Below are positions 6,831 through 13,917 of a stretch of 24,775 bases of DNA, piece after piece. The notes under the pieces are model-generated. The model saw only the letters and a program-made list of their open reading frames with translations, made no database searches and was not told the origin of the DNA. The stretch is from Anaerolineales bacterium. GTDB lineage: Bacteria; Chloroflexota; Anaerolineae; Anaerolineales; UBA4823. The stretch lies in the NCBI GenBank assembly GCA_016932955.1, contig JAFGBV010000133.1, positions 1 to 24,775 of the forward strand, in the 5' to 3' direction. How positions within the stretch are numbered: position 1 is the first letter of the stretch; every line of letters starts with the position of its first letter. The translations under genes were made by a program, and so were the position numbers.

Positions 6831-7659
6831 GGCACTCACCGATCCTCTTCAATATGAATTTATGGTGCGTGCCCTTCTGGGGGCAGTCATGGTCAGCGTG
6901 GTCTGCGCAGTGATCGGCGCGTATGTGGTTCTACGCGGAATGGCTTTCTTCGGCGACGCCCTTGCCCATGCCGTTCTGCCCGGTGTAGCAATTGGCTACC
7001 TGGTTGGTGGCGGCGCCCGCGAACCGCTATTCTGGTGGGCCTTGGTAACTGCAATAGCCTCGGCCTTCGGCATTTCAGCCATCAGTCGCAGCACGCGTAT
7101 CAAGGAAGACACTGCCATTGGCATCATCTTCGCTGGCATGTTTGCCCTGGGTATTGCCCTTATCTCGACAGCCCGTAACTACACTGCCGATCTGACTCAT
7201 TTTTTATTTGGTGACGTGCTTGGAGTACGTACCCAAGATCTGTGGTTGATTCTCATCTTTGGCGGACTGGTACTGCTCCTTGTATTTGTGTTCTATAAAG
7301 AGTTCATGTTGCTTTCTTTTGACCCCGTTTTTGCCTCAACCCTGCGCCTGCCTGTGAAATATCTTCAAGCTCTCCTGATGATCATGATTGCCGTCACCAT
7401 TGTTGTCTCGCTTCAGACAGTGGGTGTTGCACTAATGGTTGCCATGCTCATCACCCCTGCAGCATCCGCTTTTTTACTCACGCGCCGTCTGCTTACGATG
7501 ATGTGCCTGTCCGCCGTGATTGGCTCTCTTTCCTCAGTGATCGGTCTTTATATCTCCTTTTACTTCGCCATTGCTTCAGGAGCCGCCATCGTCCTCGTCG
7601 CCACCCTCTTCTTCGCTCTAATCTGGATCGGGAAAACCTTGTCCGGCGCTTCTCGCTGA
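6823..7659 (+). CDS. znuB: Metal ABC importer permease (ZnuB-like, ABC-3 family)
   Basis: A 278-residue polytopic membrane protein with about eight hydrophobic segments. The conserved motif GDALAHAVLPGVA follows the second segment, and GVALMVAMLITPAAS lies in the coupling-helix region; both are characteristic of the ABC-3 permeases of zinc/manganese importers. Start: ATG at 6823, with GAAGGGGGT 8-16 bases upstream. It lies within the last codons of the ATPase gene, an 8-base overlap. It is the last gene of the operon; a strong hairpin follows 9 bases after the stop. Confidence 0.92.
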   Translation: MIEALTDPLQYEFMVRALLGAVMVSVVCAVIGAYVVLRGMAFFGDALAHAVLPGVAIGYLVGGGAREPLFWWALVTAIASAFGISAISRSTRIKEDTAIGIIFAGMFALGIALISTARNYTADLTHFLFGDVLGVRTQDLWLILIFGGLVLLLVFVFYKEFMLLSFDPVFASTLRLPVKYLQALLMIMIAVTIVVSLQTVGVALMVAMLITPAASAFLLTRRLLTMMCLSAVIGSLSSVIGLYISFYFAIASGAAIVLVATLFFALIWIGKTLSGASR

Positions 7660-7667
7660 TTTAAAAT

Positions 7668-7702
7668 AAAGCGGAGGCAGCACTTAACGCCGCCTCCGCT
7701 TT
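7668..7702. terminator. Bidirectional terminator between the znu operon and the flotillin operon
   Basis: AAAGCGGAGGC (7668-7678) pairs with GCCTCCGCTTT (7692-7702), an 11-bp perfect stem with a 13-base loop. On the minus strand it is followed by TTTATTTTAAA, a good U-tract for the flotillin operon. On the plus strand the tract is short (CTTTGG) but the stem arm is A/T-flanked. It lies between convergent gene ends at 7659 and 7719. Confidence 0.85.
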
Positions 7703-7718
7703 GGCTATACGCTACGCC

Positions 7719-9371
7719 CTATTTCTCCGTCGTTTCACCTTCTCCAGGCGTCTCCATTTCAGCTTTGGGCGCTCGCTTTCGTATATTTGGCTTCGCTGCC
7801 TTAATTTCATCATTGCTTTCCGTTGATTCTTTTACCGCAGGGCTCCCCTCGCTTGGCCGAACGGCTTGCTGCTGTTTCAACCCTGGTAAGCTCTTTATAG
7901 CCTGCAATAGATCCACACCAGTCAGTGAGTTGACAATTTCTGGCATCTGCGCCAGCAGGTTCGTCACATCCTGTGTAACCTTAGACACGCCCGTGCCGCT
8001 TCCTTCGCCCCCAGAGTTGATCACTACGATCTTCTCCGTCTTCGACATCGGCTCCGCAATTGCCCCTGCCAACGCAGGCAGGTTCTGGATCAGGAATTGC
8101 AGGATCGCAGCCTGTGTGTACTGCTCCCAGGCTTCTGCTTTCCGCCGCATCGCCTCCGCTTCCGAAAGACCTTGAGCTTTGATCACCTCCGCCTCGGTCA
8201 TGCCCTTTGCCTTGTTCACCTCCGCTTCCGTGATACCACGCGCCTTTACCACATCCACATCTGCCAGACCACGCGCCTTATTCGCATCTGCCTCACCGAT
8301 GCCGATGTTACGTGTAGCAATGGCCTGCCCATCCGCTTCCACCTCCAATTGATATCGTTTGGCATCTGCCAGGGTCTTTACGCGGAACTGTTCTGCCTCT
8401 GCAGGTTTCTTGACCGTTGCTTCCAGCTCGCGTTCGCGGCGTAAAGCTTCTTGCTCTTGCACCTCGATCTGCTTCCGCTTCTCCACCACCGCCACCTGCA
8501 CCTCTTGCTCTTTCACCTTCTGGCTGGTGATATTCTGTTGAAGCGTATAGGCCAGATCAGCATCCGCTTGCTGGCGATTCACAGCGGTATCATACTCGGC
8601 CTTCTTGATCTTGTAATCGCGGTCCGCCTCAGCAATCTTTGTGTTCGCCTCGATCTGAGCGATTTCACCTTCCTGGCGTGCCTTGGCCGATTCGATAGCC
8701 GCATCCCGCGCCGCCCTAGCCTGGCCGATCTGAGCGTCCCGTTGCACCTCTGCTGTGCGTGCCTTGCCCAGAGAATCCAGGTAACTTTCTGTATCATGGA
8801 TGTTCTTGATCGTGAAGGAAATGATCTGCAAGCCCATGTTCCGCATATCCTGGGCTGAAACACTCTGCACAGTTTGGGCAAACTTATCCCGGTCCTTATA
8901 GATCTCCTCCACTGTCATTGTGCCCAAGATCGCCCGCAGGTGACCCTCTAACGTCTGCAATGCCACATTCTTGATCTCAACCTGGTTCTTGGAGAGGAAT
9001 TGCTCCGCAGCAGTGACAATGGAAACATCATCCGAGGCGATCTTCACTTGCGCCACGCCATCCACTGTCACTGGTACACCCTGAAGCGTGTACACATTTT
9101 GCGTGATCACCTCGATCGTGATCAGCTCCAGGGATAGAAGATCAACACGCTCTAACACCGGCACGATAAATGCTCCGCCGCCGCGCACGATGCGGAAGGA
9201 TCTTCGGGATTTCTGGCCTGTCGTCGAATCCATAAAGGCACTTTTGCGGCCCGAGATGACCAATACCTGGTTAGGACCAACTTTCTTAAACCGCGATGCA
9301 AAGACGATCCCAAGGATCAGCACAATGACAAAAAGCAATACGATGCCCACAATCGCCAGTTCAAAACCCAT
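7719..9371 (-). CDS. floT: Flotillin (SPFH-domain membrane scaffold protein)
   Basis: A 550-residue flotillin. An N-terminal membrane helix (about 4-25) is followed by the SPFH/band-7 domain (about 30-200), beginning VGPNQVLVISG. A long Ala/Glu/Lys-rich coiled coil (about 205-415) contains the EA-rich repeats typical of flotillins, followed by a hydrophobic patch and a charged, low-complexity tail (from about 500, with Lys/Glu/Pro). Flotillins oligomerise at the membrane and organise lipid-ordered microdomains. Start: ATG 9371 has GAGGAGG 6 bases upstream. It begins 11 bases after the NfeD-like gene stop, the conserved YuaF-YuaG pairing. The near-perfect 11-residue repeats at 357-412 are described separately. 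Confidence 0.93.
   Translation of the reverse strand: MGFELAIVGIVLLFVIVLILGIVFASRFKKVGPNQVLVISGRKSAFMDSTTGQKSRRSFRIVRGGGAFIVPVLERVDLLSLELITIEVITQNVYTLQGVPVTVDGVAQVKIASDDVSIVTAAEQFLSKNQVEIKNVALQTLEGHLRAILGTMTVEEIYKDRDKFAQTVQSVSAQDMRNMGLQIISFTIKNIHDTESYLDSLGKARTAEVQRDAQIGQARAARDAAIESAKARQEGEIAQIEANTKIAEADRDYKIKKAEYDTAVNRQQADADLAYTLQQNITSQKVKEQEVQVAVVEKRKQIEVQEQEALRRERELEATVKKPAEAEQFRVKTLADAKRYQLEVEADGQAIATRNIGIGEADANKARGLADVDVVKARGITEAEVNKAKGMTEAEVIKAQGLSEAEAMRRKAEAWEQYTQAAILQFLIQNLPALAGAIAEPMSKTEKIVVINSGGEGSGTGVSKVTQDVTNLLAQMPEIVNSLTGVDLLQAIKSLPGLKQQQAVRPSEGSPAVKESTESNDEIKAAKPNIRKRAPKAEMETPGEGETTEK
8136..8303 (-). repeat. 11-residue tandem repeats in the flotillin coiled coil
   Basis: Residues 357-412 contain successive 11-residue units such as GLADVDVVKAR, GITEAEVNKAK, GMTEAEVIKAQ and GLSEAEAMRRK, with a looser one ahead (GEADANKAR). 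The consensus is G-(I/L/M)-(T/S)-E-A-E-V-x-K-A-(R/K/Q). Hendecad periodicity predicts a right-handed or straight coiled coil. At DNA level the units are similar but not identical, so this is an old duplication kept by selection. Confidence 0.8.
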
Positions 9372-9382
9372 GTCAGCCTCCT

Positions 9383-9964
9383 CTACGAAGATACATCCTG
9401 CTTATCCACTTCCACATACGCAATCCCGCCAACAATCCGTACCACACGCACCGGGATGCCTCGCTGGATTGCCTCCCCTTGTTGTCCTCGCGCCGAGTAG
9501 GTCACCCGCCCACCCTGCGCTACTAATGCAATCTCCCCCATTCCATCCACCGGGATTGGGGTGATCACCTCAGCAATGCTCCCAGCAATATCCGCCACCC
9601 GCACCTCGCTAGATCCTTGAGGTTTGATAAAGATATATGTAAAGCCAACATATACCAGCGCAGATACCAACACGCCACCGATTGCTGCCCAGAAAATACT
9701 GCCTCTTTCAGAGACAGAGAGTAATCCTGTGGCTACCAGCCCCGTTGCCCCAAATGCCGAAATAAATGTCGCGATCGTCAGCGGGCTGATCGGCGAAATG
9801 CCGTGGTGGGTATCCCCTGCATCTGCCCCCAAGTCGAGGTCGCTGTCAATGTCCGCATCTCCGCCAATCTGCCCACTTACCAGCAGGAAGACGGCATAAA
9901 CCAATCCCAGGATCAACAGAACGAGGTAAAGGGTATTAACGGTCGCACCGCTGAGAAAGCCCAT
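9383..9964 (-). CDS. NfeD-like membrane protein with C-terminal OB-fold domain (YuaF type)
   Basis: A 193-residue protein with three membrane segments (about 10-32, 63-83 and 90-113) and a C-terminal beta-rich domain (about 122-188) of the NfeD OB-fold type. That domain contains the usual alternating Gly/Val strands (GSIAEVITPIPVDGMGEIAL, GIPVRVVRIVGG). An acidic loop (36-51, Asp-rich) lies between the first two helices. NfeD proteins without a protease domain are encoded next to flotillin and probably modulate its membrane assemblies. Start: ATG 9964, chosen over the GTG four codons earlier because GGAGG lies 5 bases before it. The flotillin gene follows 11 bases after its stop. Confidence 0.88.
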   Translation of the reverse strand: MGFLSGATVNTLYLVLLILGLVYAVFLLVSGQIGGDADIDSDLDLGADAGDTHHGISPISPLTIATFISAFGATGLVATGLLSVSERGSIFWAAIGGVLVSALVYVGFTYIFIKPQGSSEVRVADIAGSIAEVITPIPVDGMGEIALVAQGGRVTYSARGQQGEAIQRGIPVRVVRIVGGIAYVEVDKQDVSS

Positions 9965-9989
9965 ATTAACCTCCACACAAAAGGAGATG

Positions 9990-10694
9990 TCAGGACACAG
10001 CAGGTTGGCCAGCAGCCTGCTTGCGCTTGCGCATCACTAAGAAAACCACCACCGCGATAACAATAATCAGCACCACGCAGCACAAACAGCTCAGAGCAAT
10101 GACGATCAGTTCGGTTGTGCCCAGGTTCGGGAATGCAAAACCCGATACCTTGCTCTGCGCCTGGATATTGATTGTTTGCGTGGTGACGAGGTTCCAGGTG
10201 AGCGTATTGCCTTCCTGGTTGGTCGCATTATGGCTCTGGATGGTACCCGGCATGGTGACGATCCAGTTGGAGGAGAGCACACCTCCCATCCCCATATCGT
10301 CGCTGCCGCCCGTCATCGTCAGGTCATAATAAAGGATGCCGTCCACGATCTCCAGGCGATTGATTGCCAAATCTTCCGAGTCTCCATATACCGTCTTTAA
10401 TTCCTCCAGGTTGGCAAATGGGACACTATAGACACAGAAAGTCTCCTCTCCGCGTTGCTCAATCGTCATCGTTGTGTTAGCGGGCATATCGGCTTGCGCT
10501 TCCTGGCAGTACGCCTCCACAGAGGCATAACCATAATCGGTCAATGATTGTTGATCTTCGGCAGTCATGCCAATTTCTGTGCTCCAAGTGCCTGATCCAT
10601 CTTTGTTGATTTCGGTGTGAACATTGATTGTGCAGGCAGAAAGCAATAGCATTCCAACAGCTAATAAGGCAAGAAGTACAAATTTATTATTCAT
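9990..10694 (-). CDS. LppM/DUF3153-like lipoprotein with C-terminal membrane anchor
   Basis: A 234-residue protein. A short signal peptide ends in lipobox LLSAC (C21). It is followed by a beta-rich extracytoplasmic domain that starts INVHTEINKDGSGTW, typical of LppM/DUF3153-like proteins. A C-terminal transmembrane helix (about 197-222) is followed by a basic cytoplasmic tail RKRKQ. Double anchoring, lipid plus helix, fits that family. Start: ATG 10694 with AGGAGG about 6 bases upstream; the frame open further upstream lacks such a site. It is the first gene of the operon with NfeD-like and flotillin genes (25-base gap), so it may be a surface partner of flotillin microdomains. No biochemical role can be read from sequence. 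Confidence 0.75.
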   Translation of the reverse strand: MNNKFVLLALLAVGMLLLSACTINVHTEINKDGSGTWSTEIGMTAEDQQSLTDYGYASVEAYCQEAQADMPANTTMTIEQRGEETFCVYSVPFANLEELKTVYGDSEDLAINRLEIVDGILYYDLTMTGGSDDMGMGGVLSSNWIVTMPGTIQSHNATNQEGNTLTWNLVTTQTINIQAQSKVSGFAFPNLGTTELIVIALSCLCCVVLIIVIAVVVFLVMRKRKQAAGQPAVS

Positions 10695-10739
10695 GATATC
10701 CTCCTGGAATTGCGAGATAAGAACTTGCCTGTTCAAATC

Positions 10740-10745
10740 ATTATA
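10740..10745 (-). promoter_or_regulatory. Candidate -10 box for the lipoprotein-NfeD-flotillin operon
   Basis: The minus strand reads TATAAT (10745-10740), 45 bases before the lipoprotein ATG. The -35 region at 17-18 bases has no good match, so only the -10 is supported. The divergent DUF4157 gene starts about 100 bases away; no clear plus-strand promoter for it is visible in this AT-rich gap, which does contain the short inverted repeat CATAGA/TCTATG (10747-10764). Confidence 0.45.
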
Positions 10746-10842
10746 GCATAGAGAGCATTCTATGATATAAAGAGGATAATCAAATCATATAAATGTTCCT
10801 GTTGGCTGCCTGTTATGAACAAGTTGCGTTTATGAGGAAGCT

Positions 10843-12495
10843 ATGGCATCCAAAGACCCAACTCAAAAAATTTATAAAGCTACTACGAAGCAACATTCAG
10901 ATAAACAGTCTGCCGAAAATTTCGATATCCCCTCTCAAGTAGCCCTTGACCCGGCTGACGCGATCCGGAAAGCACGGTCCAATCCCCATCTGATTACACC
11001 AGGAGATGTTTTGCAGTTACAACGCTCTGTGGGCAATCGTGCCGTTGGGCAATTTCTAAACGGGATGGCAGAGCAGAGACACCCAAGCCAACCCAGGCAC
11101 GCCGACACCGGCTTACCGGAAGATCTGAGAGCCGGTGTTGAAAACCTTTCGGGGCTGGCAATGGAGGATGTGCAGGTTCATTACAATTCTGACGTGCCTG
11201 CGAAGATAGCCTCTTTAGCCTTCACAGAAGGGAAAGAAATCCACATCGCCCCCGGGCAAGAAAAGCAATTGCCCCACGAAGCCTGGCATGTAGTTCAGCA
11301 GAAGCAGGGAAAAGTAACCCCCTCCATGCGTCTGCAAAGACATAGGTTTAATGCCGATTCCAGACTGGAAGCAGAAGCAGATGTGATGAGCAAAAAAGCG
11401 AGCCGCCTGTCACTAGCCCATCGCCTTCCTTCCACAGAACAAGTGGATCACGCTATGCAGCAATTAGGGCACCCCGTCCATGTCGCCCAACGCAATGTGC
11501 CAGTGAGTCCCGCGAGACAATTTCGCTGCGGGTTGAAGGGAAAAGAAAAGTCTCAAGACCTTGCCACTCCACAAGAGATGCCGCAGATGCCATCGCTTCA
11601 AACTACCCAGGAGCTAACAGAAAAGCAAAAAGAGAAGCCCGATCCAAACACCCTGGAAGGCCTAACAACTTTGATGAGGCAAAAACGTGGTGCAGGTGAG
11701 AATGTAACACCCGAGACCTTGCAACATATCTGGAAGCATGAAAAGCCCGATCCAACAGGTGAAAGATTGTTCAAAGATTATGGTGTAGATCCGTGGAACC
11801 AACTCCCCTATGAGACAGGCAAGGAATCCTTCACCGCCATGGTTCCTCCAGGTATCATCCAGGGTTTAAAAGGGGATGATGACAGTGCAAAACTGGATAC
11901 TATTTTCCAGAGAATTAATAAATATAGCTTTTCTTACGCCGGCACCCATTACGCCCCAGAAATCGGCTTCACGAGCAAAACCGGAGACTGCCAGACACTG
12001 GCAGAAATGTTAATCTTGGCTGCCAAAGCCGCCGGGATAACCGGAGTGACGCTTGAGCCTCAAGGTGGGCAGACTAAGCGGCTGGTTCCTGCCCGTAAAG
12101 CCCACGGAAGGCCCGGAAAGAGCAACGAGAATAGTGGAAGATATTGGGCTTTTGACACGCATTTTTGGGCCGAGTACAAGGGCGCCAAGTACGATCTACT
12201 TTTTATGACCAAAGCAGATGTTCCTGCACATTATGAAACGGGTAGTGGTGTATGGAAAGATGTCCCCTACACCATCTACGATGGTGGACGTTGTTTTATC
12301 GCCCAAAATGCTGCAGAAAAATTAGGCGTAAAGATGAAAGCCAATAGCCAGGGGATTGCCTTCAACTCCGAAGATGAACTTATGCTGTTCGTTAATCGAT
12401 ATAAACCCGAAGAGTCCAAGAAGGCACCGCAAAAGACCTCCTCGAAGAAAAGCTCTGAAACAACTGAGAAAATGATTGGGCAAAAGAAGAAATGA
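10843..12495 (+). CDS. DUF4157 protein with HEAWH motif and C-terminal transglutaminase/cysteine-protease-like domain
   Basis: A 550-residue protein with no signal peptide or membrane helix. Residues 57-72 (LQLQRSVGNRAVGQFL) match the LQR-xxGN-AV motif that often precedes DUF4157. Residues 90-160 are DUF4157, with a zinc-metallopeptidase-like HEAWH (145-149) and a likely downstream acidic ligand in RLEAEAD (174-180). A charged linker (about 230-300) leads to a second domain. There GDCQTLAEM (C383), THFWAEY (H440) and KYDLLF (D451) have the order and wording of a transglutaminase-like Cys-His-Asp triad. The tail is Lys/Ser-rich. DUF4157 proteins are common cargo or accessories of extracellular contractile injection systems and polymorphic-toxin-like proteins, but no such structural genes are in this window. 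Start: ATG with GAGG 6 bases upstream. Its stop overlaps the next gene. The domain reading is by motif; the target is unknown. Confidence 0.8.
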   Translation: MASKDPTQKIYKATTKQHSDKQSAENFDIPSQVALDPADAIRKARSNPHLITPGDVLQLQRSVGNRAVGQFLNGMAEQRHPSQPRHADTGLPEDLRAGVENLSGLAMEDVQVHYNSDVPAKIASLAFTEGKEIHIAPGQEKQLPHEAWHVVQQKQGKVTPSMRLQRHRFNADSRLEAEADVMSKKASRLSLAHRLPSTEQVDHAMQQLGHPVHVAQRNVPVSPARQFRCGLKGKEKSQDLATPQEMPQMPSLQTTQELTEKQKEKPDPNTLEGLTTLMRQKRGAGENVTPETLQHIWKHEKPDPTGERLFKDYGVDPWNQLPYETGKESFTAMVPPGIIQGLKGDDDSAKLDTIFQRINKYSFSYAGTHYAPEIGFTSKTGDCQTLAEMLILAAKAAGITGVTLEPQGGQTKRLVPARKAHGRPGKSNENSGRYWAFDTHFWAEYKGAKYDLLFMTKADVPAHYETGSGVWKDVPYTIYDGGRCFIAQNAAEKLGVKMKANSQGIAFNSEDELMLFVNRYKPEESKKAPQKTSSKKSSETTEKMIGQKKK

Positions 12496-13415
12496 TGCCC
12501 GTGTTGGATATTCGCTTAATCCTGGCTCATATCCGCCTTTGCTGCCTAGCGCTTTGTCAGCAAGAATGGCTCGCGTTGGCTGAAATTGCTGACGCCCTCC
12601 TACCTGATCCGCTGGACCCAATTGCGCTCATCCCTATCGCCACAGGCTGCGCTTCTGGCTCTCCGCCGATAGACGATCTTGAACAGGCTGCCGCAGCCCT
12701 TCTCCTCGTCAGTTTATCCCTGCGCATCGCCGATGATTGCGCTGATCAAGATAATCCCAACGCGCTCTATCAAGAAATAGGACTAGGTCGTGCCGTCAAT
12801 GCTGCCCTGGCCTTCAATGCAATCGGTGCTCGCGAATTTTCACATCACAATCAAATTACCGGTTTCTACAACCATGCCTTCCTGCAGGTATGCCGCGGGC
12901 AAGATGCTGATATCGCCCAGTTTGTTGATTCTTTAGCTGATTATGAGCAGATCGTAAGACATAAAACCGTAGCTGCTTATGAATTTGCCGCCGCGCTTGG
13001 TGCGCATATCGCTACCACGGATCCGGCCATAATTGCACGTTGCTCGCAATGCGGCGTGCACCTCGGCTGGATGGCCCAAATTCTGGATGATATTGAGACT
13101 CTGTGGTTCCCTGAAACAGAGAGCCCCACTGAGTTCAAGAAAACGGCCTTTCCTATTCTCTTGGGCCTGAGCATTGATCACCCCAATGCGAAATTGTTGG
13201 GAGAAATCATACACACGCAAGAATATGATCGTACGCGAATATGCGAGTTATTGGATGATATGGATGTGCGCGCTCGCCTCATCCACACCGCCCTCGATCA
13301 TCGTGACGCTGCCCTGACCACCCTTCGAGGCGCTCCCCATCCAGAGGGAGCAGACATTCTCAACCTGTGGCTCAATTGGCTGCTTCGTGACGCTGCGCGT
13401 TTGATCGAGGAATAA
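12492..13415 (+). CDS. Class I isoprenoid-synthase-like protein (divergent polyprenyl synthetase family)
   Basis: A 307-residue, mostly helical protein. The first Asp-rich motif DDCAD (81-85) is an intact DDxxD. GQDADI (137-142), KTVAAYEFAAALGA (158-171) and KKTAFPILLGL (216-226) fit the conserved helices of trans-prenyltransferases. The second motif ILDDIET (197-203) keeps the first two Asp but has Thr in place of the last. It is shorter and more divergent than housekeeping GGPP/FPP synthases, recalling ComQ-like enzymes that prenylate a peptide; that link is only a resemblance. Start: the ATGATG at 12492-12497 overlaps the stop of the DUF4157 gene, so the two are translationally coupled. 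Product chain length or acceptor cannot be predicted. Confidence 0.72.
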   Translation: MMPVLDIRLILAHIRLCCLALCQQEWLALAEIADALLPDPLDPIALIPIATGCASGSPPIDDLEQAAAALLLVSLSLRIADDCADQDNPNALYQEIGLGRAVNAALAFNAIGAREFSHHNQITGFYNHAFLQVCRGQDADIAQFVDSLADYEQIVRHKTVAAYEFAAALGAHIATTDPAIIARCSQCGVHLGWMAQILDDIETLWFPETESPTEFKKTAFPILLGLSIDHPNAKLLGEIIHTQEYDRTRICELLDDMDVRARLIHTALDHRDAALTTLRGAPHPEGADILNLWLNWLLRDAARLIEE

Positions 13416-13426
13416 GATTTTCGTAC

Positions 13427-13432
13427 TATAAT
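13427..13432 (+). promoter_or_regulatory. -10 box placed for a leaderless transcript of the HycI-like gene
   Basis: TATAAT (13427-13432) ends 6 bases before the ATG at 13439, so the expected +1 is the A of the start codon. No Shine-Dalgarno lies between them. The -35 is weak: TTGATC at 13401 would need a 20-base spacer. Confidence 0.4.
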
Positions 13433-13438
13433 ATCTCC

Positions 13439-13897
13439 ATGCGTGAAGAATTGGTCGGCCGCATTTGCGGTAAACGCGCTGTCATACTAGGCGTCGGCAA
13501 TCCCATGCGCGGGGATGATGGTGTTGGTCCCGCCCTGGTAGATATGCTGCAAGGGCGGGTGGATGCGGTATTAATCGACGGGGGCGAAGTTCCTGAAAAC
13601 TTCCTCAATTCGCTGCGTGCTGCCCAGCCACAGGTAGTGATGATCGTGAATGCGATTGAAATGGGCATCGGCCCGGGCGGGGTTGCATTGCTGGAATTAG
13701 AACATCTCTTCTCGCCAGGCAGAGCAGGATATTGTCCGGGTTTGGCAATCTTAGGGCGCCTCATCCACGAGATAACCACCGCAGATGTCTTTGTGTTAGG
13801 CGTACAGCCAGACTCATCAATACCAGACACCTCGCTTTCATCCCCAGTTGCCCAATCCGTCCAAAACATCGGTGATCTACTGCAAACATTGATTTAA
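13439..13897 (+). CDS. Hydrogenase maturation protease-family protein (HycI/HyaD-like)
   Basis: A 152-residue protein with the family signature GNPMRGDDGVG (20-30), then IDGGEVPENF (46-55), a region MIVNAIEMGIGPGG (68-81) and GVQPD (121-125). HycI/HybD-type endopeptidases clip the C-terminus of nickel-loaded [NiFe]-hydrogenase large subunits. Of the three nickel-contact residues, the first acidic one (D26/D27) is present. The second, normally Asp in VDA, is Asn71 here. The His usually found in a TTH-like motif before the last strand is not obvious; CPG (99-101) stands roughly where it would be. The protein may have lost or changed metal recognition. No hydrogenase gene is in the window. The ATG at 13439 has no Shine-Dalgarno and may be leaderless. 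Confidence 0.75.
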   Translation: MREELVGRICGKRAVILGVGNPMRGDDGVGPALVDMLQGRVDAVLIDGGEVPENFLNSLRAAQPQVVMIVNAIEMGIGPGGVALLELEHLFSPGRAGYCPGLAILGRLIHEITTADVFVLGVQPDSSIPDTSLSSPVAQSVQNIGDLLQTLI

Positions 13898-13917
13898 TCC
13901 CCCTTCGGAGTGATATT

